Shown: positions 6,527 to 13,068, counted from the first letter of the stretch. The stretch is DNA of 13,091 bases from Bacteroidales bacterium (GCA_017508895.1 JAFWRA010000082.1:1-13091), one strand, 5' to 3'. Notes: a model not told the origin generated them from the letters alone. Numbers and translations: made by a program.

Positions 6527-7558
6527 ATGAAAGAAAAAGTAGAAGAGATATTATCCCAAGTGCGTGACTTCCAGGCCGACAGTAAAGAGGCTTTGGAGAA
6601 CTTCCGCATCACTTATCTGAGCAAGAAAGGCGTTATCCCTGCCTTGTTTGCTGATTTCAAAACCGTGGCCCCTGAGCTCCGCAAGGAGATGGGCATGAAG
6701 CTCAACGAGCTGAAGAACATCGTGCAAGACAAGGTGGAGGAGCAGCTGCAGAAGTTCGAAAACCAGCATAGCAACGATGCCGGCTTCGACATGAGCATGC
6801 CCGCCGCCGACATGAAGGGTGCCCGTCACCCGCTATCCATCGTGCGCCGCGACATCAACGAGATCTTCTCGCACCTCGGCTTCACCATCGCCGAAGGTCC
6901 CGAGATTGAGGATGACTACCACGTCTTCTCGGCCTTGAACTTCCCGCTCGACCATCCCGCCCGCGACATGCAGGACACCTTCTTCATCAGCAAGGAGCCC
7001 AATGTCAACAAGGCATCGGATGTGCTGCTGCGCACCCACACCTCGAGTGTCCAGGTCCGCGTGATGGAGACCCACCAGCCACCCATCCGCATCATCGCCC
7101 CTGGCCGTGTGTTCCGCAACGAGGCCATCTCGGCACGCGCCCACTGCATCTTCCACCAGATCGAGGGCCTCTATATCGATGAGGGCGTCTCTTTCGCCGA
7201 TTTGAAGCAGACCTTGTACCACTTCGTGCAGGAGTTCTTCGGCGAGGGCACCAAGGTGCGTTTCCGTCCCTCGTATTTCCCCTTCACCGAGACCTCGGCA
7301 GAGATGGACATCTCATGCAACATCTGTGGCGGCAAGGGCTGCAACATCTGCAAGCACACAGGTTGGGTTGAGATTTTGGGCTGCGGCATGTGCGACCCCA
7401 ACATCCTCATCGCCAGCGGCATCGACCCGGAGAAGTACACCGGTTTCGCTTTCGGCATGGGCGTGGAACGCATCGCCATGCTGAAATACGGCATCAACGA
7501 CCTGCGCCTGTTCTTCGAGAACGACCTGAAGTTCTTGGAGCAGTTTGAGCTGGCGTGA
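6527..7558 (+). CDS. pheS: Phenylalanine--tRNA ligase alpha subunit
   Basis: This is the catalytic alpha subunit of the cytoplasmic alpha2-beta2 enzyme that charges tRNA-Phe. The 343 residues have the N-terminal coiled-coil arm (1-80), then the class II catalytic domain: GARHPLS (98-104), FPLDHPARDMQDTFF (139-153), LLRTHTSSVQVR (167-178), motif 2 GRVFRNE (193-199), and motif 3 GFAFGMGVERIAMLKYGINDLR (306-327). A Cys-rich insertion, C264-x2-C267 and C272-x2-C275 with further Cys at 286 and 289, looks like a small metal-binding knuckle; such an insertion is found in many Bacteroidetes and other bacterial PheS proteins. Length is normal. pheT is not downstream: a strong terminator ends the transcript 19 bp after the stop, so the beta subunit is encoded elsewhere, as is common in this phylum. 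Confidence 0.98.
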   Translation: MKEKVEEILSQVRDFQADSKEALENFRITYLSKKGVIPALFADFKTVAPELRKEMGMKLNELKNIVQDKVEEQLQKFENQHSNDAGFDMSMPAADMKGARHPLSIVRRDINEIFSHLGFTIAEGPEIEDDYHVFSALNFPLDHPARDMQDTFFISKEPNVNKASDVLLRTHTSSVQVRVMETHQPPIRIIAPGRVFRNEAISARAHCIFHQIEGLYIDEGVSFADLKQTLYHFVQEFFGEGTKVRFRPSYFPFTETSAEMDISCNICGGKGCNICKHTGWVEILGCGMCDPNILIASGIDPEKYTGFAFGMGVERIAMLKYGINDLRLFFENDLKFLEQFELA

Positions 7559-7576
7559 TGTTAATCGTATCAAAAC

Positions 7577-7606
7577 AAAAAACCGAGGCTTCGGCTTCGG
7601 TTTTTT
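7577..7606 (+). terminator. Intrinsic terminator after pheS, TTCG tetraloop
   Basis: Arms at 7577-7589 (AAAAAACCGAGGC) and 7594-7606 (GCTTCGGTTTTTT) pair over 13 bp with a single G-U pair and a TTCG tetraloop closed by C-G, followed by another T. The A-run on the left makes it usable in both directions. It separates pheS from the pseudogene on the opposite strand. Confidence 0.92.
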
Positions 7607-7621
7607 TGTGTCATTGAGGTA

Positions 7622-7937
7622 CTAGCAACAAGGACTGGTAGCACCACACTCGTCGGTTTGCTCCTCGTTGATGAACATTTTCGCAAAGGGCACAATCACC
7701 TCGCGCAGTATGGCATTTCAGCATTTGCATGGCATACAACCCATGCTTGTGCCTATGACCAAGTCCGGCTTTTCTTGTTTCACAGAAAAATATCAATTAA
7801 GGCAAAGCCTCTTTCGGATCAACGGGAATATCCGGTGCAATGACTTCGCAATCAGGCATCTGCTTTCTCAGATAGCTCACGGTGTTGCTCAAACCCGAAG
7901 AGCCGTAACCATGAAGGTAAATGATGGTTTTCTTCAT
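7622..7937 (-). pseudogene. Decayed YqiA/UPF0227-like alpha/beta hydrolase
   Basis: The minus strand starts with MKKTIIYLHGYGSSGLS, then SYLRKQMP and IAPDIPVDPKEALP (46 codons, 7937-7800), the typical beginning of small YqiA-type esterases, and then meets TAA. In another frame the same protein continues as KQEKPDLVIGTSMGCM, which contains the nucleophile elbow GTSMG, followed by an in-frame TGA and then AILREVIVPFAKMFINEE up to TAG at 7622. The intact family has about 180 residues; only about 105 codons remain, so the middle, including the acid and His residues, is lost by deletion. Thus at least one frameshift, two stops and an internal deletion are present. The reading frames on the opposite strand here are shadows. 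The decay looks recent because the remaining segments are still well recognisable. Confidence 0.8.
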
Positions 7938-7975
7938 ATTGTTTTTTTTTGGACGCGAGACTGCGAGACTTTTTT

Positions 7976-8119
7976 GACTATGATCGATGACGATGACTAT
8001 GACCGCTTTGGGCAGGCTATTAGCTTTTAGCCGTTAGGTATTAGCTTAGTAGCTCGTTAGCTAAAGGCTAATTGCTAATAGCTAACAGCCATACCAGGTC
8101 ATTGTCACAAGTCATAGTC
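7976..8119. repeat. 144-bp nested inverted repeat, GACTATGAC family, copy 2
   Basis: The outer arms are 7976-8006 and 8097-8119. The last 22 bp of the right arm (8098-8119) are identical to 3312-3333, and the inner end of the left arm (7993-8006) matches the minus strand of 3303-3316, so it is a second copy of the element at 3255. In place of the 17-bp loop of copy 1 it carries an inner inverted repeat (8015-8046 with 8059-8090, 25 of 32 positions paired) built from heptads: GGCTATT, AGCTTTT, AGCCGTT, AGGTATT, AGCTTAG and, on the other side, AGCTAAA, GGCTAAT, TGCTAAT, AGCTAAC. Just outside the left arm is a doubled octamer GCGAGACT (7955-7970). No transposase or clear target duplication is seen. 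Confidence 0.8.
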
Positions 8120-8162
8120 CCGCAGACCCGTGTCAAGAGATTATACAATTCAAGTTAAACAC

Positions 8163-8222
8163 CTACTCACTAATAGTTCCTCCATTTGGATTTTTCAACC
8201 AGCGTTTCAATTTTTTAAGCGC
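8163..8222 (-). pseudogene. Possible leftover C-terminal tail of a second sigma-like gene
   Basis: In the +1 frame overlapping the end of the sigma factor gene, the minus strand encodes ALKKLKRWLKNPNGGTISE and then TAG at 8163. This aligns without gaps to the end of the intact gene, GIKRLHAWLSRPE, keeping the K, L, W, L and P positions. It therefore looks like the end of region 4 of a related sigma factor left behind a frameshift or a recombination between paralogues. The match is short and Lys-rich, so chance cannot be excluded. Confidence 0.35.
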
Positions 8223-8850
8223 AAAGGCTATATTCGGGACGGCTCAGCCAGGCATGCAGTCTTTTGATTCCCCTATTGCAAGCTTTTCGGGCGCCTTCAA
8301 TAGAGCAATCCAATTCTTCACTAATACAATCAAGCGAACGCTCATAGAGTCCGTCGAAGCCAAAAAGCAAACTCACGGCTTTATACTCTTTGTCTGGCAA
8401 CTGCTTGACAAGCTTTCTTACCGCCGCACGGGTATTCGCCAACTCATATCTTTCGTAGGGCGTCGGGTGTTCGCAATCGCAAATGTCTCTTTGCGGGTAA
8501 TCGTCGTCACCGTCAATCGGGATGATGGGACAGGTGTCGAACTCCTCTTCCAACGAGACTGACAGCACCTGATGGATATTCCTCGCAGCCTTTGACATGG
8601 CATGGCTAAGGACGATTTTGGCATAACCCAAGAAAGGCACGCCCAATTGGGGATTGTAGGATTCGACGGCATTAATCAGTGCCAGACAACCCTCTTGGAA
8701 CAAGTCGTCACGCAAGTCTTTGCGGTAGCCGGCTCTTTCATTTGCAAGTTTGCTCACGAGTTTCAGGTTTTCAGCGGTGAAGATGTTTATTGCCATAAAA
8801 CTATGATTTATAGGTGAATAATTGATGGGTTTCAATTTTGATGCTCCCAT
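8215..8850 (-). CDS. Small sigma-70-type RNA polymerase sigma factor
   Basis: The 211 residues contain region 2 (DLFQEGCLALINAVESYNP, 49-67, then GVPFLGYAKIVLSHAMSKAARN, 70-91) and region 4 (LPDKEYKAVSLLFGFDGL, 151-168, then a helix-turn-helix DCISEELDCSIEGARKACNRGIKRL, 174-198), joined by an acidic linker (EEEFD and DGDDDYPQRD). Regions 1 and 3 are missing, so it is an alternative sigma factor, closer in sequence to primary-type region 2 than to ECF factors. It would direct RNA polymerase to a special promoter set. No anti-sigma gene is next to it. Two starts are possible: ATG at 8850 (MGASKLKPIN) and ATG at 8796 (MAINIFTAENL); the first 18 residues look unconserved, so 8796 is a serious alternative. 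Palindromes lie directly upstream. The target regulon is unknown. Confidence 0.85.
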   Translation of the reverse strand: MGASKLKPINYSPINHSFMAINIFTAENLKLVSKLANERAGYRKDLRDDLFQEGCLALINAVESYNPQLGVPFLGYAKIVLSHAMSKAARNIHQVLSVSLEEEFDTCPIIPIDGDDDYPQRDICDCEHPTPYERYELANTRAAVRKLVKQLPDKEYKAVSLLFGFDGLYERSLDCISEELDCSIEGARKACNRGIKRLHAWLSRPEYSLCA

Positions 8851-8856
8851 TATACG

Positions 8857-8888
8857 AAATCAAAATCAATCTTGATTTGTGTTAACAC
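8857..8888. promoter_or_regulatory. Dyad symmetries upstream of the sigma gene
   Basis: Two inverted repeats adjoin just before the ATG at 8850: AAATCAA (8857-8863) with TTGATTT (8872-8878) across 8 bp, and the perfect 10-bp palindrome GTGTTAACAC (8879-8888). Their position fits operators for a regulator of the sigma gene. No exact TAnnTTTG box is present; TGATTTTG on the minus strand here has one mismatch. The following stretch up to about 9059 holds no gene I can support. Confidence 0.4.
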
Positions 8889-9059
8889 GGTTTTTTTGCA
8901 CTTTTTTCGAGACAAAAAAGCCTAATCAATTGAAAAACAAATGGATAAAAATAGAATAAATTTTATGGCTGATGAAAAAATATCCAGCGCCATGAAAACT
9001 CTAATGATTATGCGTATCAACGAAAAGAGGCTGTTCCGCAATATCCTCGTATTTGTCGT

Positions 9060-9230
9060 CTAACTATGCATCACATTCTTGAAGTCTACAGACTTCGGAC
9101 GCACTGAGTGAAATACTACCTTCAAATAGAATCTATACCAAAATTTCACTTTATCATTTTCAAACCAAAAACGTTCTTTGCTTGTGTACGAATTTGATGA
9201 ATCTTTTTTTGTAAAATCATTTAGGGTCAT
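9060..9230 (-). CDS. Doubtful small ORF, 56 aa
   Basis: An ATG 19 bp after the stop of the ATP-binding regulator opens a 56-codon frame (MTLNDFTKKDSSNSY... to KNVMHS). It is AT-rich, basic and full of aromatic residues (WFENDKVKFWYRFYLKVVF) with no recognised domain or signal peptide. There is no Shine-Dalgarno sequence or promoter of its own. It could be a small gene translated with the regulator, or noncoding DNA that is open by chance. The only support is strand, spacing and a start codon close behind the upstream stop. Confidence 0.22.
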   Translation of the reverse strand: MTLNDFTKKDSSNSYTSKERFWFENDKVKFWYRFYLKVVFHSVRPKSVDFKNVMHS

Positions 9231-9249
9231 AGTACCGCTTGTTTTTTTA

Positions 9250-10866
9250 TTACTCAATCTCAATCCAAATGCCGCTTCTGGCATCGCCTTCCCTTCTGAG
9301 CTTACCGTTTGCGCGAAGCAGATTGATGTCTCTTGATATGGTCATTCGTGATACATGCAAGATATTGACAAGACTATCCATAGTGATCTTTGGAGTAATT
9401 CTCATCAGATGGAGTATTTCCAATCGTCTTTTTTCTGCCGTATTTCTATCAGTGACATTATCAGTAACATCAGTAACATTTTCAGGAACACCATCAGTAA
9501 CATCGTTTGTAATACCATTATTATCAATCACTTTATCAGTAACATTATCTGTGACATCATCAGTGATATCGGGAGCCCAAACCTCACCGACGGGCAGGAT
9601 GTGGCCTTCCTTGTCCATACTCAACTCATCGCAGACAAACTCTGGATGGCATGGAATACGAATAATGAAATAGGTGTGCTCGTCGTCTGCCTCAATAATC
9701 GAATCGGGCGAACCGTTTGCCTTCAGTTCCTCATGAATTGTCGGGAACCCTGTTCCTCGGCCTTCCGTCAGATGCAACTCTTTCAGAAATTCACCCAAAC
9801 GCGGATTGCGGTAACGACGGGCATGTATCCGCTTGCCAGCCCTCAAGTCGTCCAACTTGATGCTTCGCTCTGCTCCTCCATAACTGATAATCTCAATCTG
9901 GTCAGGCATAATGTTCACTTCCACAGGCTGATATTCGTCATACCGACGGTGATAGTATGCATTCACCAAACTCTCTTCCAACGCCTGATACGGATAGTTA
10001 TATATTACGATGGAGTGCTCGTCGTGTTTGGGTTTGTGGATATTTTTCCGCACTACCATATACTTCAGATACTCCAATGCCTTTCTAAGCGTCAGATGCA
10101 CAGGCCCTTTAAAAGGTTCGGTTTCCGTGAAATTATTGGGGTCACCATCCTTGCCCTTGGGGTAAAACACAACATCAATCTGAGTGCCGGGGAAGAATCG
10201 CTCCGGATGATACGAGAACAACATCAGCGCGACATTCTTGATACGTGTTTGCTCTGCAGGACCTTCCAACAAGTTCATCTGTTCCAACACCTGCATCGCC
10301 GTCAAATGTTCCATCTCGCGGGCCAGCGAACTCTTCGTTTCTACCAAGTAATCGCGAATCAGCAACATGGAGATGTCTTCGGGCGTAGCCTTCACATTCC
10401 CTCTGTCGTCGAAAGGCACCCGGTTTACCATATTCATCAGTTCTGCAAGATAGTCGCCTTTGGCCACTATTGAACTCGAATTATAACGAATGTAGTAGTT
10501 GTAGTTCTTATCTTTAGCCGTCACTTGGTCAGGCACCTTGTAGGGACGACGCTCACCAGCAGTCACCCAAATCACCATCACCGTCTTGCCGTCAACTTGT
10601 TCAAAGAATACACGCGGCCGGTAGTAGGGCACAATGAGATTGTTGAACCCTATCATCGCTTTTTCTATCGGCTCAATGTCGTTGATGTCGATGCCCGCCA
10701 CGGGTCTCACAGCCCGACCATTCACTTCGTCAACACCCACAATGATATATCCGCCGCAGATGTCTTCGAAATCGTTGGCAAAAGCGCATATTGTGCGATA
10801 GATCGGGTCAGGGTTCCAGCCCTTCTTGTACTCCACTCGGTTGTCTTCCACTATCTGACCACCCAA
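9250..10866 (-). CDS. Schlafen/AlbA_2-type ATP-binding transcriptional regulator with VTD linker and winged helix
   Basis: The order of domains is: AlbA_2 (Schlafen-like nucleic-acid-binding) domain, residues about 5-130 (EDNRVEYKKGWNPDP, ICAFANDF, GGYIIVGVDE); a middle region; a divergent GHKL-type ATPase part (HATPase_c_4), with ALEESLVNAYYHRRY (295-309) carrying the Glu/Asn metal-site box and GRGTGF (369-374) the lid; a repetitive linker of DVTD/NVTD units (433-475); and a C-terminal winged helix (ITMDSLVNILHVSRMTISRDINLL, 494-517). Such proteins are annotated as ATP-binding regulators or divergent AAA_4 proteins and are common in Bacteroidetes accessory regions; no mechanism is established. 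No ATG exists in the expected place: the frame is open upstream to a TGA at 10900-10902 with only non-ATG codons (ATT at 10881, TTG at 10866). TTG at 10866 is used here; homology-like IEELLGGQ upstream suggests the true start is a few codons earlier. Confidence 0.85.
   Translation of the reverse strand: MGGQIVEDNRVEYKKGWNPDPIYRTICAFANDFEDICGGYIIVGVDEVNGRAVRPVAGIDINDIEPIEKAMIGFNNLIVPYYRPRVFFEQVDGKTVMVIWVTAGERRPYKVPDQVTAKDKNYNYYIRYNSSSIVAKGDYLAELMNMVNRVPFDDRGNVKATPEDISMLLIRDYLVETKSSLAREMEHLTAMQVLEQMNLLEGPAEQTRIKNVALMLFSYHPERFFPGTQIDVVFYPKGKDGDPNNFTETEPFKGPVHLTLRKALEYLKYMVVRKNIHKPKHDEHSIVIYNYPYQALEESLVNAYYHRRYDEYQPVEVNIMPDQIEIISYGGAERSIKLDDLRAGKRIHARRYRNPRLGEFLKELHLTEGRGTGFPTIHEELKANGSPDSIIEADDEHTYFIIRIPCHPEFVCDELSMDKEGHILPVGEVWAPDITDDVTDNVTDKVIDNNGITNDVTDGVPENVTDVTDNVTDRNTAEKRRLEILHLMRITPKITMDSLVNILHVSRMTISRDINLLRANGKLRREGDARSGIWIEIE
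9442..9570 (-). repeat. Coding repeat: VTD-type tetrapeptide linker
   Basis: Residues 433-475 of the regulator consist of degenerate four-residue units: DITD, DVTD, NVTD, KVID, a break (NNGITN), DVTD, GVPE, NVTD, VTD, NVTD. At the DNA level this is a degenerate 12-bp tandem repeat. It forms a flexible, acidic hinge between the ATPase part and the winged helix. Such arrays can change length by slipped-strand mispairing while keeping the frame. Confidence 0.85.
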
Positions 10867-10931
10867 CAGTTCTTCTATAATTAATCGGCAATGCCATGTT
10901 CAACTGTAATTTTGTTTTTCAATTTGCACAT

Positions 10932-10944
10932 TGGTGTTACACCA
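10932..10944. promoter_or_regulatory. Perfect 13-bp palindrome in the regulator's leader
   Basis: TGGTGT-T-ACACCA lies between the -7 box at 10957-10964 and the regulator's start, just downstream of the predicted transcription start. That is a usual place for a repressor site, so it could be an operator, perhaps for the regulator's own winged helix. This function is inference from symmetry and position only. Confidence 0.4.
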
Positions 10945-10956
10945 GCAACCAAATTG

Positions 10957-10964
10957 CAAAGATA
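10957..10964 (-). promoter_or_regulatory. Candidate -7 box for the ATP-binding regulator
   Basis: Minus-strand TATCTTTG is an exact TAnnTTTG match. It lies about 90 bp before the regulator's start, giving a leader of roughly 80 nt that contains the palindrome at 10932-10944. No good TTG is found at the -33 spacing. Confidence 0.5.
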
Positions 10965-11016
10965 CAAATATTGAACAAATAATCTCCTAAAACAGGAAAT
11001 ATCAAATGAAAAGCGA

Positions 11017-11463
11017 TTATCTAAGCGTTTTGTAAACAATCCTGTCACAAGCCTTCGAAAATCCCACTCTTCGGATAATTTCGACGGAACTGAAGTCATT
11101 CACGTCAAACCAAATATAATCGAAGAGGCGTTCACCCTTTTCGTCGCACCCATTCGTGATGCGCGACATGACATCATTAAGTAGGGGCAACAGTCTGTCT
11201 GTGTAGCCGTTTTCGCTGGTTGGGAGCAAATCGGGATGGGCATAGAACATCAACACACGGCCTCCTTTTTCCTTGCGTTCCAATTGGGGAATGTGGATGT
11301 TGGGGCTTTCTTTTGCAAAAGCGATATACATTACCATGCGGTTGCCTTCCTTGTTCCAACACTGAATGGAAAGCGATTCTTTCCCCATGGAATAAAAACT
11401 ACCGTTTACCAACTCCTTAGGGGTTTGATCTTCGAATGATGTGAGACTGTTTTCTGGTTTCAT
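11017..11463 (-). CDS. Hypothetical protein, 148 aa (possible acetyltransferase-like fold)
   Basis: I do not recognise a family with certainty. The protein begins MKPENSLTSFEDQTPKELVN, has no signal peptide or membrane segment, and ends with FDYIWFDVNDFSSVEIIRRVGF followed by SKACDRIVYKTLR. That ending resembles the last helix and strand of GNAT acetyltransferases, where an N/S-x3-I-x2-x-G-F pattern precedes the last strand, but no acetyl-CoA loop (Q/R-x-x-G-x-G/A) is visible; the GGRVLMFYAHPDLLP stretch is not a convincing substitute. It follows rmuC by 36 bp on the same strand and is probably co-transcribed. The ATP-binding regulator lies downstream with its own candidate promoter. A 72-codon frame overlapping its end is a shadow. 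Confidence 0.75.
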   Translation of the reverse strand: MKPENSLTSFEDQTPKELVNGSFYSMGKESLSIQCWNKEGNRMVMYIAFAKESPNIHIPQLERKEKGGRVLMFYAHPDLLPTSENGYTDRLLPLLNDVMSRITNGCDEKGERLFDYIWFDVNDFSSVEIIRRVGFSKACDRIVYKTLR

Positions 11464-11499
11464 TGCCGTTAATTTATTATTGTTTAATCAAGTACGGAT

Positions 11500-12909
11500 T
11501 CAGTTTTCAATCAATTCCACACCTACCACCTCGTCGATGTCAGTCATGGAAGGGAGAGGGGTCTTGCTGTTCTTGGCGCCAAGCTTGATCAGCTTGTTGG
11601 CCGACATTACGATGCTTTGGCCGTGGTCCTCAAGCTTCGCCTTGCCACCTTCGTATGCCTTTTGCGCCTTATTAAGGGCGTCACCAATATCCTCATACTT
11701 TTTCACAAACTGTCCTACACGTTCAACTATTTCGTTAGCCAGTTTATAGACTTCCTCATGGTTCTGCGCTTGTTTGATTTGCGTCCAGGTCATGTTGATG
11801 ATTTTCAATGCGGCATAAAGCGACTGCTCGTCGGCGATGAAGACGTTCTGCTCCATGGCTTTGCGCCATAAATCAGGCTGTTCGTTGAGGGCAGTCCATA
11901 AGGCACCGGTGTGAGGCACAAACATGATGACATAGTCCATTCTTACCTTCGGTGCCTGGATATATGACGAATAGTCCTTCTTGGCAAGCTCCTTTACATG
12001 CTTCTGCAAGCTCTCGATGTGGGCTTTCAGATACTGCTGGCGTTCCGAATCGTTTTCTGCATTGACAAAGTCGAAGAATGCGGTCAGTGAGACCTTGGAG
12101 TCGATGATTACCTCTCGTTTCTGGTCGAGGTGAAGGATGACGTCGGGACGCATGATATTGCCGTCCTCGCTCTTGATGGTTTCGCCCTTGGCATTGCGAA
12201 TGGTGGCTTGCGTGTCAAACTGCACACCTTCGGTAAGCCCTTGTGAGGTGAGCAACTCGGTGAGCACCGTCTCGCCCCAGTCGCCCTGAACCTTGCTTTG
12301 GTGCTTGAAGGCTTTGGTCAGCTCCTCAGTAGTGGATTGAGTCGCCTTGCTTTGCTCCAGCATTTGCTTCAGGTTCTCCTGCATGGCACTGTTGATGGAC
12401 ACCGCTTCCTTTGAGGATTTCTGCATGGCTTCTTCCATTTTGGCGATGGTCTCCTTCAAAGGGTTGACAATCTGTCCAATGTTGGTGCTGCTGCTTTCGG
12501 CAAATTCTTTCTGCCGTGCTTTCAGCAAGTCCTCTGTGGCGGCTTTGTTCTCTGTGACGATGCGCGACATGGTGGAGTCGAAGCGCTCTTGCTGGTCTTT
12601 CACGGCTTCTTCATAATGCGCTTTGAGGGTTTTCATGGCCTCTTCGTTGGCTTTGTCTTTGGCTTCCAAAGCCGACTCGTAGTGACGTTGTTCGTCGGCT
12701 TTCATGTCAGCCAATCGCTGCTCATAATTTTCTTTGGCTTCCTGCAGGTCGGTCTGCGATTGACGTTTGGTTTCTTCCAACAGATGGTTGGCACTTTCGA
12801 GATTGGCTTTCACGGTGCTGTTCTTGCTGTTGAAGATAAGACCGGTAATGACAGCGCCTAAAACGATGCCCACAAGGGCAATGATGATGGTGGTAAGATT
12901 GATAATCAT
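11500..12909 (-). CDS. rmuC: DNA recombination protein RmuC
   Basis: RmuC is a membrane-anchored protein that limits recombination at inverted repeats in E. coli; its core is related to PD-(D/E)XK nucleases. The 469 residues contain one N-terminal membrane helix (about 4-26), a long coiled coil rich in Ala, Glu, Lys and Gln (about 30-135 and on to 200), then the RmuC domain: KVQGDWGE (206-213), RPDVILHL (254-261), the catalytic-like VIIDSKVSL (267-275) and MDYVIMFVP (324-332), followed by IINMTWTQIKQAQN (370-383). Length fits the family. ATG at 12909 is the natural start. It leads a minus-strand unit with the 148-residue gene. Upstream is a strong hairpin terminator between the nearest promoter box and the gene, suggesting attenuation or a separate small RNA. 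RmuC's link to inverted repeats is notable given the many inverted repeats in this window. Confidence 0.95.
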   Translation of the reverse strand: MIINLTTIIIALVGIVLGAVITGLIFNSKNSTVKANLESANHLLEETKRQSQTDLQEAKENYEQRLADMKADEQRHYESALEAKDKANEEAMKTLKAHYEEAVKDQQERFDSTMSRIVTENKAATEDLLKARQKEFAESSSTNIGQIVNPLKETIAKMEEAMQKSSKEAVSINSAMQENLKQMLEQSKATQSTTEELTKAFKHQSKVQGDWGETVLTELLTSQGLTEGVQFDTQATIRNAKGETIKSEDGNIMRPDVILHLDQKREVIIDSKVSLTAFFDFVNAENDSERQQYLKAHIESLQKHVKELAKKDYSSYIQAPKVRMDYVIMFVPHTGALWTALNEQPDLWRKAMEQNVFIADEQSLYAALKIINMTWTQIKQAQNHEEVYKLANEIVERVGQFVKKYEDIGDALNKAQKAYEGGKAKLEDHGQSIVMSANKLIKLGAKNSKTPLPSMTDIDEVVGVELIEN

Positions 12910-12984
12910 GCGTATTGTTGGTTTTGACTAGATAAACGAATGGTATTTCATATTATTGCTGTCCGCTAAATGATTTTTGCTGAG

Positions 12985-13023
12985 CATAAAAAATAGGCTG
13001 AACCCCCATTAGGGGATCCAACC
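12985..13023 (-). terminator. Intrinsic terminator or attenuator upstream of rmuC
   Basis: Arms 13012-13023 and 12996-13007 pair along all 12 positions (three G-U pairs in the RNA) around a 4-nt loop (13008-13011), with four C-G pairs next to the loop. On the minus strand it is followed by TATTTTTTATG (12985-12995). There is no T-run on the plus side, so it acts leftwards only. Confidence 0.75.
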
Positions 13024-13065
13024 TTTATCGTTACTTTTGTTTCTGCTAAAATACACCGTAACGAT
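12985..13065 (-). ncRNA. Candidate small RNA or rmuC leader, two hairpins
   Basis: A minus-strand transcript starting near 13065, just after the TACTTTTG box at 13069-13076, would open with an 8-bp stem ATCGTTAC/GTAACGAT (13058-13065 with 13027-13034, 23-nt loop) and end in the intrinsic terminator at 12985-13023. The product is about 80 nt. It has no significant open frame. The arrangement promoter, 5' hairpin, terminator is that of a small RNA; alternatively it is an attenuated leader of rmuC, whose ATG lies 76 bp past the terminator with no other clear promoter. The -33 box would be beyond the window. Confidence 0.45.
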
Positions 13066-13068
13066 GAA

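Noticed and set aside
7658..8030. Plus-strand frames of 61 and 120 codons
   Set aside because: They are antisense to the hydrolase pseudogene, and the longer one runs into the inverted repeat; no start signal or domain.
7976..8119. Insertion sequence
   Set aside because: Inverted arms are present but there is no transposase gene and no clear target-site duplication.
8941..9063. Forty-codon plus-strand frame (MDKNRINFMADEK...)
   Set aside because: Short, AT-rich, no promoter box, no recognisable motif; chance opening is as likely.
9355..10473. Plus-strand open frame of 372 codons
   Set aside because: It lies antisense to the ATP-binding regulator, has no recognisable domain, and its Ile/Ser/Asn-rich start is the reverse of the VTD repeat.
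10881..11099. Minus-strand frame of 72 codons between the hypothetical gene and the regulator
   Set aside because: It overlaps the end of the 148-residue gene in another frame, and the rest covers the regulator's promoter and palindrome.
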